A DNA stretch of 64,000 nucleotides from Dromiciops gliroides (lineage: Eukaryota > Chordata > Mammalia > Microbiotheria > Microbiotheriidae), in contig NC_057861.1 in NCBI RefSeq assembly GCF_019393635.1, positions 80,049,327-80,113,326 of the forward strand, in the 5' to 3' direction. Under the pieces are notes generated by a model that saw nothing but the letters and a program-made list of their open reading frames with translations, made no database searches and was not told where the DNA came from. Made by a program: the position numbers and the translations under genes. This document shows positions 33,901 through 46,534 of this stretch, one piece after another; position 1 is the stretch's first letter, and each line of letters starts with the position of its first letter.

Positions 33901-34076
33901 TAAAAAAAGAAGAAGAGGGGAAGCTAGGTGGCACAGTGGATAAAGTACCATCCCTGGAGTCAGGAGGACCTGAGTTCAAATTTGGCCTCAGACACTTGAC
34001 ACTTACTAGCTGTGTGACCCTGGGCAAGTCACTTAACCTTCATTGCCTAGCAAAGAAAAAGAAAAAACAAAAAAAG
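33901..34076 (+). mobile_element. Marsupial tRNA-derived SINE
   Basis: Full copy with a slightly altered head. TTTTACATTG occurs at both edges. Confidence 0.88.
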
Positions 34077-34079
34077 ATT

Positions 34080-35170
34080 TTTACATTGGGAAATTTCAGA
34101 ATGTAATTTTGCCTATTACTAAAATATAGCTTGTGTCTTAATCTCCACAGGTTAATAGTATATAAAGTACCCTCCCTTGTAATGACGAATAGCAGTTACG
34201 ACTGGTGGGGTGGGGTTGGACGATCTGACAAGCCTATGCAGCCTGTATTCCTTTTCAAAGGTCTGGACTCACCGGAGCCCATAAATAAGGCCTGAAATAC
34301 ATAAAAGGCTCTGGAGGCCATAAGCAATGCAGTTCTCATCATATTCTGGTGAATCCAAACTTCCACTGGTCCTCCTCCCGTTTGGACTTCTCTCAGAAGG
34401 AAAATAGACTTGGGACGGCTTGTGAGCAACCCCTCACCATCTGCTCCCCCAGGTCCCTCTAACTGTACAGCCACATACATGATCCTCTCTTCTCTGAGAG
34501 ACTGGTACTGCCCAGGAACTCCTATTTTCTCTCTACAAGCCTAGGATCTCTCAAATTCTGGGTTACTAGAGGGGCATCTCCAAAACTGGCACTGCCCAAG
34601 AAATTCTCTCTCACATCCAGGAGGCTAAGGCTCAGGAATTCAACATTTGTCAGAAATCCCCTCCCTTCTCTATGTAGTGGGCACTCCCTCCACTTGGACC
34701 CTGTGGTTTCCATTGCCACAGCTGCCACATGGTTGATAGTTTATGAAACTGCTTCTCTAACACTGATGCCAGGAATTCGTAAGTGGTTTGGATGAGTCCA
34801 TGTCACTTACATATGCCCAGTCCAAAGGAAGTCATTAATGGGAGCAAAGCCTTTTTTCACATCTTCCCCTCCCGCCTGAACTGAAATCTGCTTCTAGCTC
34901 TTGTATACTCAGAATATCACAGAAAAGGTCGTGTGTGCGTGTGTGTGCGCGCGCGCGTGGGGGGGGGGGGGTAGGGGAAGGGATCAACTTCCCCTCATTC
35001 CTAAGAGTGGCTTCTTTATTTACAGGCCCAGCAGAAAGGATGGTTCCTCCTATAGGAATTTGAATTCGTCAATTCACCATGGGAAAAGACCCAGTTGTTG
35101 AGAATTAATCAAGAGCCATATCCTCCATCTTCTAAAGGAGATGCCAACTAGTGTAGTCACGCCCTCGATA
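34080..35170. other. Unassigned stretch upstream of the first CpG region
   Basis: No gene recognised. 34441-34473 shares about 30 of 33 bases with 35617-35649 (core AGGTCCCTCTAACTGT), so an unnamed repeat is likely. Confidence 0.35.
34929..34972. repeat. (GT/GC)n followed by a G run
   Basis: GTGTGTGCGTGTGTGTGCGC then eleven or so G; such runs are often miscounted in assemblies. Confidence 0.85.
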
Positions 35171-35174
35171 GAGA

Positions 35175-35500
35175 AATATTTTTGAAATGCTTGGTAGCAT
35201 TTGGAAATAAAGTAGATACCCATCAATGGAGGAATGGTTTAAAGAAAAAATAAACCCTGCAGTACAAGTATATAATATGGACTATTCCTGAGCTGTAAGA
35301 AATGATGATTATGAAGAATTAAGAGAAGCATGGGAAGGCTTATATGGGAAACAAACATATACCACAACTACAATATAAATGGAAAGAACAACAAAAAATA
35401 AATGGAATATTATGTAATTATAAAAACCAAGGTTGACCTCCAAAATGAGAAAAAAATGTACTTTTCCTAAAAAAGAAAATCAAATTTAATAACTTAAAAA
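35175..35500 (+). mobile_element. Old L1 3' scrap
   Basis: CCATCAATGGAGGAATGG and following text match the end of L1 ORF2 in a decayed form, ending in an A-rich stretch. Confidence 0.5.
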
Positions 35501-35866
35501 AAAAAGAAAATGCACTTCTTTCTTTGCAGAAGTAAGGAACTGCGGGTATAAAATACCAGGCTCCACTGAATATACTGGTTTTGCCAAATTGCTTTGGTCT
35601 TTACATCTCCTTCCATGTGCTCCTCCAGGTCCCTCTAACTGTGCAGCCAGAGTTTCCCCTGAGGGTCAAATCTTGTAACAAAGATTTTAAGAAAAGAGAA
35701 AAAAACACAATTCAGCGCAACTAGTCAACACATCAATATTCTGACATAAATGCAACCTTCTCACTCATTTCCCCATCTCTGGAGATACACTTTTCCATCT
35801 CCTCTTCAGGAATAAGCCTATTATAATTAGTGTTCAGTTTTGGTTTTGTCTTTCTATTTACATTGT

Positions 35867-36020
35867 CTTTTTGTGGGGGGGGGGAGGGGGCAATGAGGGT
35901 TAAGTGACTTGCCCAGGGTCACACAGCTAGTAAATGTCAAGTGTCTGAGGCTGGATTTGAACTCAGATACTCCTGAATCCAGGGCCAGTGCTTTATCCAC
36001 TGCACCACCTAGCTGCCCCC
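35867..36020 (-). mobile_element. Marsupial tRNA-derived SINE
   Basis: Full copy. TACATTGT is duplicated at 35859-35866 and 36021-36028. Confidence 0.9.
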
Positions 36021-36269
36021 TACATTGTTTTATACCATGTGTATATTGTTTTCTTGGTTAAGCTCAACTTTATTTGCATCCTCTCATATCTTCCCATGCA
36101 TCTCGGAAGTCTTAATATTCATAGTTTCTTTCCAATACATTCGTGTTCTAGTTTGTTTAGGCATTCCTCAAGTGATAGGCCTATACTTTGTTTCCAGTTC
36201 TTGCAACTACCAAAAATTCTTGAATATTTTGGTGTTTATGGGATCCGTTTTGTTTTTCACAAGCGCCTT

Positions 36270-36955
36270 GAGCAGGCTATCTACAATGGATGCTTCCACT
36301 TCTTTTCTCATTTAAACTCCAATCTGATTCTCACCTTATTTTTCAACTTAAACTTCTCTCCAGTTATTAATGGTCTCTTAATCACTAAATCTAACAGCCT
36401 TTTCTTGGTCCTCCTCTTCCTTAACCTCTCTGTAGCCTCTAATACTTTCAAGTCACCCTCTTCTCCAGGTTTTTGCGATATTGCTTCCTCATTGTTTTTC
36501 TCCTGACTGTCTGCTACTTCTCAATCTGCCAGATCCTCCTTCAGGTCACAACATGAACTTGGTGTCTCAGGAGCCTCAATCCTGGGCCTTTTGCTCTTCC
36601 CCCTTTACCCTATTTCACTTGATGATCTTAATCAGCTCCCATGAATTTGACTCTCATCTGTATGCAGATGATTCTCAAATTTATCCAGCCATACCTCTCC
36701 CCAGACCTCCAGTCTCCAATGGCCTGCTACACATCTTGAACTGGATGTTTCATAGACATATTTAACTCAACATGCCCAAAACTGAATTCATCTTTTCTCC
36801 CAATCCTCCCCTGTTCCTAACTTCCTTCTTACTGCTGAGATCATGCTCCAAGTTACCCAGCTTGTGACTTAGGTGTCCATCTTTGACTCCTTGGTCTCTC
36901 TCCTTATGTAATCAGTTGCCAAGGTCTGTGAATCCTACCTTTGAAACTTCTCACG
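36270..36955 (+). mobile_element. L2 fragment with reverse-transcriptase motif
   Basis: A decayed non-LTR reverse transcriptase, with LYADDSQIY at about 36658-36685 as the palm motif. It fits the mammalian L2/CR1 clade. Inactive. Confidence 0.7.
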
Positions 36956-37995
36956 GGAAATGTTCAATGGATATGAACAGCCAATTTTCAGATGAAGAAA
37001 TTAAAGGTATATATAGTCATATTAAAAAAATGTTCTAAATCACTGATTAGAGAAATGCAAATTAAAACAACTCTGAAGTACCAACTCACAAACCTATCAG
37101 AGTGGCAAATATAAGAAAAATGGAAAACAACAAATGTTAGAGAGGATGTGGGAAAACCGGGACACAACTCTACTGTTAGTAGAGTTGTGAACTGATCCTA
37201 CCATTCTGGAGAGCAATTTGGAACTATGCCCAAAAGACTATAAAACTGTGCATACCCTTTAACCCAGCAATACCACTATTAGGTCTATATCCCAAAGAAA
37301 TCATAAAAAAGGGAAAAGAACCCACATGTACAAAAATATTTATAGCAGCTCTTTTGTGGTAGCAAAGAATTGGAAACTGAGGGAAAACCTATCAGTTGGG
37401 GAATGGCTGAACAAGTTGTGGTATATGAATGTAATGGAATACTATAGTGCTATAAGAAATGATGAGCAGGCAGAGTTCAGAAAAACCTGGAAAAACTTAC
37501 ATGAATTGATACTGAGTGAAGTGAGCAGAACTAGAACATCGTACATAGTAACAGCAACATTGTGTCATAATCACCTATGATAGACTTAGCTCTTCTTAGC
37601 AATACAATGATCCAAAACAATTCCAAAAGACTTATGATGGAAAATGCTCTCCACATCCAGAAAAAGAACTGTGGAATCTGAATGCGGGTTGAATCATACT
37701 ATTTTCACTTTTTTTTTCTTTCTTGTGGTTTTTCCCTTTTATTCTGATTCTTCTTTTACAACACGACTAATATGGAAATATGTATAACATGATTGTATAT
37801 ATATAACCTTTCTTGCCGTCTTAGAGCGGGGGGAAGGAAGGGAGGGAGGAAGAAACATTTGGAACTCAAAATCTTACAAAAACGAATGTTGAAAATAATA
37901 TTTATATGTAATTGGAAAATACAACACTACCAAGAAAAAGATAGAAATAAAAATTAAATGAAATTTATAACAAATAAAATAAAATGTTTTTCTGT
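36956..37995 (+). mobile_element. L1 3' fragment
   Basis: ORF2 C-terminal text ([20 protein letters not shown] at 37365) followed by the 3' UTR and an A-rich end near 37990. 5'-truncated and moderately diverged. Confidence 0.85.
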
Positions 37996-38094
37996 GAGAA
38001 AGAAACTAACTTCACACTCCCCTTCTCCCCTATTTTAAAATTTTAATCCATGACTTTTTTTATACCAGTCATTTCCTGCTCCTCCTATCAGGTA

Positions 38095-38270
38095 TACTGT
38101 TAAGACCCAAGGGACTTTCCCATTTCACTTGCAGCAGAAACTTTCCATATATGTTGTCTCTCTCATAGTGTTGGCTCCCTGGGAGCAGGGACTGTCTTTT
38201 GTCTTGACAGTTCTCAGCACAGTGTTTTGCCTATAGTAAGCACTTCATAAATGCTTTATTCATTCATATT
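38095..38270 (+). mobile_element. L2 tail
   Basis: TCCCTGGGAGCAGGGACTG and CAGCACAGTGTTTTGCC: an L2 3' end. Confidence 0.6.
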
Positions 38271-38279
38271 CCCACTTCA

Positions 38280-40540
38280 ACCTCCCTACTTCCATTAAAA
38301 CCTCCCTTGTAACAAAGGAAAACAGTCAAAATCTACTGAAATAGCTCCTGGGTCTGACAGTCTATACTGACAAAATATTAGGAAATACCCTGTTTTCCAG
38401 AGCCAGGGCCCAGCAAGCAACCTGTGCCTTGAGTTCCGCAAGACAATAATCCTTTGCGATCACTCTCTGGCAAAATCATGTAATTCACCAGGTGTTCTCT
38501 GAGCTGGATGAATACTAAACAAACTTGGAAAGTCCTGCAATGAATCAAACTTGTCACATTCTTGCTGTTACCCTTCATTGTTAGGACTACCCACTCACTC
38601 GCCACTGGAATAAGTACTGAGATCTCCCCAGAGTGCCTCAGGCCACTCCACTAGGGGCAGCCTCCAGCACATGTGTCTTTGCTTACAAGCCACTTTCCTC
38701 ACTTTGAAAATTTAACTTCTCTTTGATTCCTACCTCTCCTGTCTCTAGCCTGCTCTGTTCATCCCAAGCCATTCACAGGTTAGAGTTGACAATATGCACC
38801 TATCAAGCTCCCCCTCTATCTAGAACAGGGATTCTGAAAATTTTTCCACTTCTGACCCCTTCTTGCCCAAGAAATTTTTATAGATATATAAAAAGGTATA
38901 CATAACCTTTTACTGTTGTCAGATTTTTTGCAACCCCTACATTCAGTTATATGACTTCATATGGGGTTGTGACTCACAGCTTAAGATGCTTCGATCTAGA
39001 GAAAGAAGTTATGGTTCATTACTTGTCTTCCAGGACAAAGAATGATCACTGCTCAGCTGCCTTTTGTTTCCTTATGTATTTTTGTTTTTGTTGCAGGGCA
39101 ATGGGGGTTAAGTGACTTGCCCAGGGTCACACAGCTAGTAAGTGTCAAGTGTCTGAGGCCGGATTTGAACTGAGGTCCTCCTGAATCCAGGGCCGGTGCT
39201 TTATCCACTGCGCCACCTAGCTGCCCCCTTCAGCTGCCTTTTAATGTTATTTCCTTCCCTATACTTTAACTCATACCTTAGACTCTCCAAATACAAGAAC
39301 AGGGAGGAATGATAGAATTTTCTTTGGTTCATTGTGTCCCCACACAGAATTTACTTCATGAAATATCCAAATATGTTTATGTCTGGGTTTCCACAAATAT
39401 GAGCAACAAGGTCCCCAGGTCTACAAGCCCTAAAGGAAATCAAATTCATACTAGGTAAAAGATAGCCTTTACTTTATCAGATAGAAAATATAGATGGTAC
39501 AAAGGTACCTCTCAGGAGCCCATAAACAGTTACAGATAATACTTAACTCAGTTACCTCTAAGCTCTCCTTAGAAGTTAACAAACTTGACAAGACCCTGAC
39601 ACTCTGGTGCAATACCTCTTTTCCCACATCTTACACAGCACCCCTCAGGAGAAATCTGTTTAGATCTTCCCCTTGGAAGGCAAACACACTCATTGAACTT
39701 GCTACAGTCCTAACTATTCACTGTAAAACAGGGAGCAAAATTCTGGTCACCAGTTCCTCTTTATTGTGGTTTTAAGTCTACTATTTCTCATTACTTTACC
39801 CATCACATGGATAATCCTTTTCTATCCACAAGAAGTACAATGCTCAGAAACTCCCCTTTTCTCCCTCCAATGTCAGATCACCAAACCCTTGGGGTTACTC
39901 TGGAGGCAATCTCCATAGATGGCAATGATCTATAATTCTCTCCTCTCTACCAGAAACTTAGTTTCTATGATCACACTGGCTAGAAAATTTAGATCTTTCC
40001 TCTACAAAGAAGGTTGGGCTTTGGAAATGTTGCCTGTGAATTTCCCTTTAAGACCATGGGGGCAAGCACATGTCTGATTCTGCCAGGAAATCCTGATATT
40101 CCACCAATTTCCCAGCTGTTGACATCCACTGAACTGAGAGGCTGCCACCTCTTGGCAGGGATGATCAGTTGGTCTGTGAGATTCCAAACCTCTCAAACTG
40201 GATCACTTGGATCTATCAAGCACATTCAGTTCACTTCTTCATCAAAGAACCATTATCTGCTCCTGCAGGGTTGGGGAGGAAAAGAGGAGAGACGTTGCCC
40301 ATCTGTAAAATAAGGGAATTGTACTCAATCTCTTAGAGTCCTTCAGGTTCTAACATTTTAGACAGGATTCTCAAGCTATCTATCATTTACTCCCATCTTA
40401 CTTTTCTTTGTTTTGCTTTCTAGAATTCCTGAGTTGTGGTTAATAAAAGAGGCCTGATTAAGACTCCTTGATCATTTAATGACCTCCCCCAGTTCTCATC
40501 CTTCTCAGTGCTTGTAGTACTCCTCACAATGTCCGGGAAA
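38280..40540. other. Unassigned stretch downstream of zinc-finger gene B
   Basis: Apart from the SINE at 39066-39229, no recognised element or exon. Open frames are short and unlike known proteins. Confidence 0.35.
39066..39229 (-). mobile_element. Marsupial tRNA-derived SINE
   Basis: Full copy. TCAGCTGCCTTTT is duplicated at 39053-39065 and 39230-39242. Confidence 0.92.
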
Positions 40541-40554
40541 ACATCCCCTTCTTC

Positions 40555-40697
40555 TTCTTCTTCTTTTTTTTGGTGAGGCAATTGGGGTTAAGTGACTTGC
40601 CCAGGGTCACACAGCTAGTAAATGTTAAGTGTCTGAGGTCGGATTTGAACTCAAGTCCTCCTGAATCCAGGGCCAGTGGTCTATCCTAGCTGCCCCC
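40555..40697 (-). mobile_element. Marsupial tRNA-derived SINE
   Basis: Copy with a shortened tRNA-like head and a (CTT)n tail. It lies just beyond the zinc-finger gene B stop. Confidence 0.85.
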
Positions 40698-40972
40698 CCA
40701 ATCCCTTTCTTCTTAAAAAGTTTTCCTCCCTAGACATCCACATCACTATATATTCCAAGTTCTTCTTAGATATGAGAGTGCTGAGTAATGGGGAAATAGA
40801 CACATGTTTCAAAACAATTAACCTACAAACATTTCTTGATGAAAAAAATACTAGTACTTTATGTGGGGTGCTAAGCCAGGAACGGCGTGATAGGAATTAC
40901 AAAAAAATTACAAGGTACCTGCTCTCTAGCAACTTCTAATATTTTAGAGATTTCTCTAAAGTGGATGATCTA

Positions 40973-42042
40973 TTAAACAAAGCTCTCCTTCCTCCCTATT
41001 AATAAATATGGAGGGTTATTAAGAGGGTTTTCTCTGGTGTGAATTCTCTGGTGTTTGGTAAGCTGGGTCCTCCGGATAAAGGTTTTCCCACATTCATTGC
41101 ATTCATAGGGCTTTTCCCCTGTATGAATTTTCTGGTGCTGAACAAAGCTTGACCAACCTCGGAAGGCTTTTCCACATTCTTTACATACATAGGGCTTCTC
41201 TCCAGTATGAATTCTCTGATGATTAATAATATCTGAGCTTCGACTGAATGTTTTTCCACATTCATTACATTCATAAGGTTTTTTGCCAGTATGAATCCTC
41301 TGATGAGTTATAAAACCTGAGCATCGACTGAACGTTTTACCACATTCCTTACATTCATATGGTTTTTCTCCAGTGTGAATCCTCTCATGTTCAACAAGTA
41401 ATGAAAACTGATTAAAAGCTTTGCCACATTCATTACATTCATAGGGCTTCTCTCCAGTATGAATTCTCTTATGACGTATAAGATTTGAACCCTGGCTGAA
41501 GGCTTTGCCACATTCGTTGCATTTATAGGGTTTCTCTCCACTATGAATTCTCTGATGTCTGACCACATGTGAGCTGTGAATAAAAGCCTTCCCACAGTCA
41601 CTACATTCATAGGGTTTCTCTCCAGAATGAATCCTGTGGTGTTTAATAACATCTGAGCTCTGACTGAAGGTCTTCCCACATTCCCCACATTCATAAGGTT
41701 TTTCTACAGTATGAAATCTTTGATGTTTAATAACATCCGAGTAACATTTGAAGCTTTTGTTACATGTATTACATTTATAAAGTTGTCCGGTAGTACTCTG
41801 TTGATGTGTACCAAGATTTGAGCCGGCACTGAAGTCTTTCTCCCCTTGAAGAGCTTTCTTGTCAAAACCTGTTCCAATCAAGGAATCTTTCTGTATCTCT
41901 ATACTTTCCTCACTTTTGCAAGATTGATGACATTCCAATTCTTGTGGGCAACCTTTTAGGAATCTGGACATGGCTGGATATGATTCTCTTTCAGGAACTG
42001 CCATGATTTGGAATCCACTCTTCTCAGTTCTAGTCCCACAAT
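40973..42042 (-). CDS. Zinc-finger gene B, terminal exon with 9 C2H2 fingers
   Basis: Likely a nuclear DNA-binding protein. The exon follows a TTTGTTTCAG acceptor, opens in phase 1 (completing an Asp codon) and encodes 355 residues: leader [20 protein letters not shown], linker with [15 protein letters not shown], then nine intact fingers. Cores: KCYSDV, SQSSDV, IHSSHV, SQGSNL, NQFSLL, SRCSGF, SRSSDI, RGWSSF, IRRTQL. The order matches gene C finger for finger. The tail is [20 protein letters not shown]. Upstream coding exons were not identified; an ATG at residue 14 (MAVPERES) could also serve. A young LTR element sits about 130 bp upstream on the same strand. The likely promoter is the CpG region near 54.9 kb. 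Confidence 0.9.
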
Positions 42043-42175
42043 CTGAAACAAAAAAATAAACAGACAAACAAGATCCATTACACACAAATGGCATCTGATT
42101 TCTGAGGGAGGGAAAGGGCCATTGGATAAGATGATGGTGGTGATGATGATTCACATTTACCAAATGCTTTCCTAT

Positions 42176-42533
42176 TGTTAAGGGTTAAAATTCTAGCTAG
42201 TCTGTCTAAAATATCTAATGAGTGGTCGCCAATAAATTATAAGCTTTAGCAAGAGTTAGACTTTTAAGCATTTATTAAGGAGAATAAGAATTTGGTAAAG
42301 AGAGAGAAAAAGGCCTAGATTTCTATCTATTAAAGGGAGAGCACATTTCTAGCTCCCTTCTCCGCCAGCGTCCTCAGGAAAAAGAGCGAGACTGAGCGCC
42401 AGTCTCTTCCTTCCTCCTCCCACTAGCCCGCGTCACTTCCTGACTCCTGGTCTTGCCCTCAAAGACCTTCCCTTCATGGGCAGAACTCCTCTACAGTAAG
42501 TATCCAGCAGGTGGCGTTATTCCAATCGTTACA
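42176..42533 (-). repeat. 3' LTR of the young element
   Basis: 358 bp, preceded on the - strand by a GGGGGGAC-type polypurine stretch. It ends about 130 bp from the acceptor of the zinc-finger gene B terminal exon. Confidence 0.9.
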
Positions 42534-44528
42534 GTCCCCCCTGTTGTTCCTCAAGAAACAAAATGTTTCCTTGACGGAACAGTAAAAACAATATGATAAC
42601 TATTGCTAACTAATAATATGTGAACAACAATATAGAAAAGGAAGAGAGGAAAGTTTTGTCCAGAGGGGCGATTTTTTTTTTGTCCTCATGAACCGACGCT
42701 TTGACATTAGTCTTGCAAAGGGAGGGCCTCTGCAGAGAATACATGTTACAGATGGTGTATATTATAACAGAAAGAGAAAAAAACCAACAAAAAGAACAAA
42801 TCAAAACTGTTCATTTAAAGTCTCTGAAAGTCTTTTCTCAGATGTCCTCTAGGTGTAGTCGTGGAATGGAAGTCTTTTCAGGGGTTGAGGTGTGGATGCT
42901 GGTAATCAGCCAGGAAAACTTCCTACAAAATTGAGCTTAACACAACTTTAAAATAGCTTTGTCAATAATCAAATCAAACAATGAAAGTTCTCAAAAACAT
43001 GTCTAAGGGAATTCAGAATCTTAGTTGTTACACATGAAACATATAATAAAACAAAAATTGAACCATTCTTTAAAGTTATAATATTACTATAGTCCCCCCC
43101 TTATGGAGGGTAATTGAGAAGACAATTGCTGCGATATTAATTATTAAAAATAATTTTTTATCTTTGTTTCATCACTTTTTGCATCATCTGCCTAATTATC
43201 CTCATGCCATTATGAGAAATTAAAAAATCTAATATAATTGGTAACAGGTGTCAAGGCCAAATTCAACACTGTATTTATCATGACACCTGAGATAATTATG
43301 GGGGTTACCATAAAAGAACAGAGAAATGATGGGATATGAGCATTCCCACACTTGAGCGATATGTACTGCCCATACAGTATGCCAGGCTTAAAATAGGTGG
43401 ATGGAATATATGTCCATGCCACCAAACATATTGGAAGAAACTGAGTCAGACTTAATCAGATGCATGGGATTGAGATGTCCATGGCATCAGGCATATAGGA
43501 GGGAGCATAGAAGCCAGGTGTAGAAGTGAGATGGGTGGGATGAATACTTCCAGCCATCTGTACAATATTGTGGGGAAAAAGAGAATAAAATATTAAACCA
43601 AGAGAATCCAACCTCAACATTTGTCAAAAGCCGTTCCCTCGGCCATACCTTGACTTCATGCATGTCTCCCCTCATGTGACAGTTCAGTGTCTGCTCTTGC
43701 ATGTATTCCTCTTGTGATTGGATGGCATCTTGGCCAACTGGCATCTGATAACTCAGAATAAAGGCAATTAATGTCTTAAATGATAAGTTCCCATAATCCA
43801 AGTCTCATATGGATTTAAAATTGAGGATAATAAATGATTGCAAAAAATGTGAATACATCTTGACTCAAAATATAATATATAATTATGCAACAATTTCAAA
43901 TAATACCCTTTTTTTTTACTTAGTATACAATTACTTTTGTGAAAAATCAGAACATACTTAAATACAAGTTAAAGCACAACAGAATCTCAAAGAACTTTTT
44001 TTTTTTTGAAAAAAGAAAACTTTTACAAATGTTCCCCTCTTTTTTTTTTTTTTTGGAATATGCTTATCAAAAATAATACTTCTAGAATCAATTTACACTT
44101 GCCATGGCAACCAATTTGCCAGGGAAATGCTTTAAAGAGTTTGATCAAATAATCAGTTGAGAAAAAATAACAAAAACAAACAACTCAGAATATGGGAGCA
44201 CAATACTCCTAGAATTAACATTGTATTATGAAATCAAAACCATCTTGCCATGTTTCAAAATTAGATAGACAAATGAATAGAAGAAAATACAAATGGAACA
44301 ATAAAAGACAGTGAAATTCAAACTAAGGAAATCTAAATGAATATGAACTTAATATCAATAAGAGTATTATAAAATATAAACTTGATCACATGACTATAAA
44401 AAGCTTTTACAAATATTCTCCTTGTTTTAAAAACTAAGTATAAGACACAATCTCAAAAGCATGAAAATCTCTATGAAAATAAACCCATACCATTAATTTC
44501 AAAATGTATATATAATAGCATAGAAATC

Positions 44529-45407
44529 CTATGTAACCTCTGAACTGACATTAATACTCTGAGTGAATTCAGAACACTTTTGATTCCGATATCTAAAATC
44601 CCCAACACTCGCATCAATACCTTGCTGCTTACTTCTACATTTCTCTAAAATATATACCCTTCCATGGCAAAAGAAGCAGAGTCTTGAACTATGTTGATGG
44701 TTGTCATTCTTATTCAGTTTAAGTTTTTCTTCTTTAACCCCTTTATATTGTCTGTCAGTCTTTTCACCATACAAATGCTTTATAAGATTACTAATTAAAG
44801 ACAAAAGCAGGTTAGCAAAATTATGAACAAAACAAGCATATCTGGAATTTAAAGAGTTTTCTAAGATTGTCTCAAAAGCACAGCCAGGCCGGGGAAGGGC
44901 TGAGCCTGAAGCTGCAAATGCAGGTAGAAAAAGTTGAGCATGCGCATCAGATCTCTGGACTTCCCAGGCAGGGGAAGCAATGGGCTTGGCCATAGGAGGA
45001 GTAGAGGGTGGGGTCTGGAGAGGAGGGGAGGGACCAGAGCAATTTGAATCAGACTTGATTTTGAACTCAGGCCTGGATTCCTCTTCCCCCACTTTGCCTC
45101 CAGGTGCTAGGGGATTAAAAGCTTCTAGAGGGTGGGTCATTGCCTCCAGGCATGCAAAATTAGAGCAACAATTAGTGTTAGAACTGGGAAAAGCTGCGGG
45201 AATCTCTTCAGGTTTCTCTGAAAAAGCATGGTTGGGAGAGGGAGAGATATTTCCTTGTGTGAGTAAGTTGCTGGCTCTTTTAACAAAAATAAAAAGAAAA
45301 ATAGAAAATCCACAAAAACAAAGCATTAACATGATCTTATCTCCCATTTGTCTGGTTAAACAGACCAAAATCAAAAATAGGATAATTAGGGAGTTTAAAA
45401 GGTCCAT
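44529..45407 (-). pseudogene. Gag-like open frame inside the young LTR element
   Basis: About 290 codons directly after the 5' LTR. The start is hydrophobic, the middle is Pro/Ser-rich, and near the end is CFFCHGR...LEKCRSKQ, which resembles a degenerate gag zinc knuckle. Treated as a fossil; I do not recognise a complete gag. Confidence 0.45.
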
Positions 45408-45544
45408 TCGAAAAAATTCAAAGGAAAAACACAGCCAGTACGCCAGTACTTAGCAGTTAAAGGGAGAGGGAGGGGAAATTTCTTACCCAACCAGCAGATC
45501 AGAAGAAGACTGAGGGTTAGCTTTCCTCTTCGTGGTCAGCCATC

Positions 45545-45902
45545 TGTTAAGGGTTAAAATTCTAGCTAGTCTGTCTAAAATATCTAATGAGTGGTCGCCA
45601 ATAAATTATAAGCTTTAGCAAGAGTTAGACTTTTAAGCATTTATTAAGGAGAATAAGAATTTGGTAAAGAGAGAGAAAAAGGCCTAGATTTCTATCTATT
45701 AAAGGGAGAGCACATTTCTAGCTCCCTTCTCCGCCAGCGTCCTCAGGAAAAAGAGCGAGACTGAGCGCCAGTCTCTTCCTTCCTCCTCCCACTAGCCCGC
45801 GTCACTTCCTGACTCCTGGTCTTGCCCTCAAAGACCTTCCCTTCATGGGCAGAACTCCTCTACAGTAAGTATCCAGCAGGTGGCGTTATTCCAATCGTTA
45901 CA
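45545..45902 (-). repeat. 5' LTR of the young element
   Basis: 358 bp. On the - strand it starts TGTAACGATTGGAATAACG and carries AATAAATGC as a likely polyadenylation signal. It looks identical to the LTR at 42176-42533. Confidence 0.9.
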
Positions 45903-46534
45903 CTATGTAGGCAGAGCAAATACCCTGATTCCTATTTTATAGATAAGGCTTAAAGAGTAATTTACCTTAGTAAAGTAAGCCAAGCAAAGATAAAAATGTA
46001 TACAACAATGTAATAGGAAGAACAAAAAAAGAGAAGTAAATGTTCCACAAGTTAAACCAAAAATAAAAAAATGTACCCTCCCTCCCTTCTTGGCAGAAGA
46101 GGACTGTAGATGTCAAATATGTTGTCAGACTCAAATGAAGTGCCTACATTTCTTTTTTGTCTCCCTCTCGTTGTTATAAGGGATATGTCTTCAGGTAGGG
46201 AAAGGAGGAGGGAAAGATTTGGAAATGAAGGTGATGGTAAAAAACACACAAACAAAAACAAAGGCATCAATACAAATTTAAAACTATATGACTTGCTCAT
46301 GGCCACACATCTGGCATCAGAGCTGGGACTTGAACCCATGTCTCCTTGAACTAAGAAATGAAGGCAGCTTTATTATTAAAGTGGAATCCATTGTAGTCAG
46401 GGAAGACAAGGCCACAGATCCCCAAATTGAATGAACTCTGAAGCTGGGGACAAAGTTGAGAAATTTCATCCTCTTAAATTGATCTTAGTAAGAATCAAAA
46501 TACAGGGGATGGAATTAGCTATCCCTATCTCTCC

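Larger units (their letters stand above)
42176..45902 (-). mobile_element. Young LTR retroelement (ERV-like), short internal region
   Basis: A fossil retroelement with two 358-bp LTRs, 42176-42533 and 45545-45902, that look identical base for base. They begin TGTAACG and end TTAACA on the - strand. The 4-bp CTAT is duplicated at 42172-42175 and 45903-45906, which suits a class I (gamma-like) ERV. Next to the 5' LTR is a primer-site-like TGGCTGACCACGAAGAGG, resembling a tRNA-Arg type, and a G-rich polypurine run lies just before the 3' LTR. The internal part is only about 3.0 kb. It holds a gag-like open frame near the 5' LTR and no polymerase I can recognise, so it looks non-autonomous. Identical LTRs mean a recent insertion. 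It interrupts an old MIR-like relic. Confidence 0.88.

Noticed and set aside
42130-42160. His-repeat start ([11 protein letters not shown]) of zinc-finger gene B
   Set aside because: It lies upstream of a good splice acceptor at 42043 and reads through intron sequence; leader homology begins only after the acceptor.
44980-45453. A 157-codon + strand frame inside the LTR element
   Set aside because: Antisense shadow of the gag-like frame; the element reads on -.
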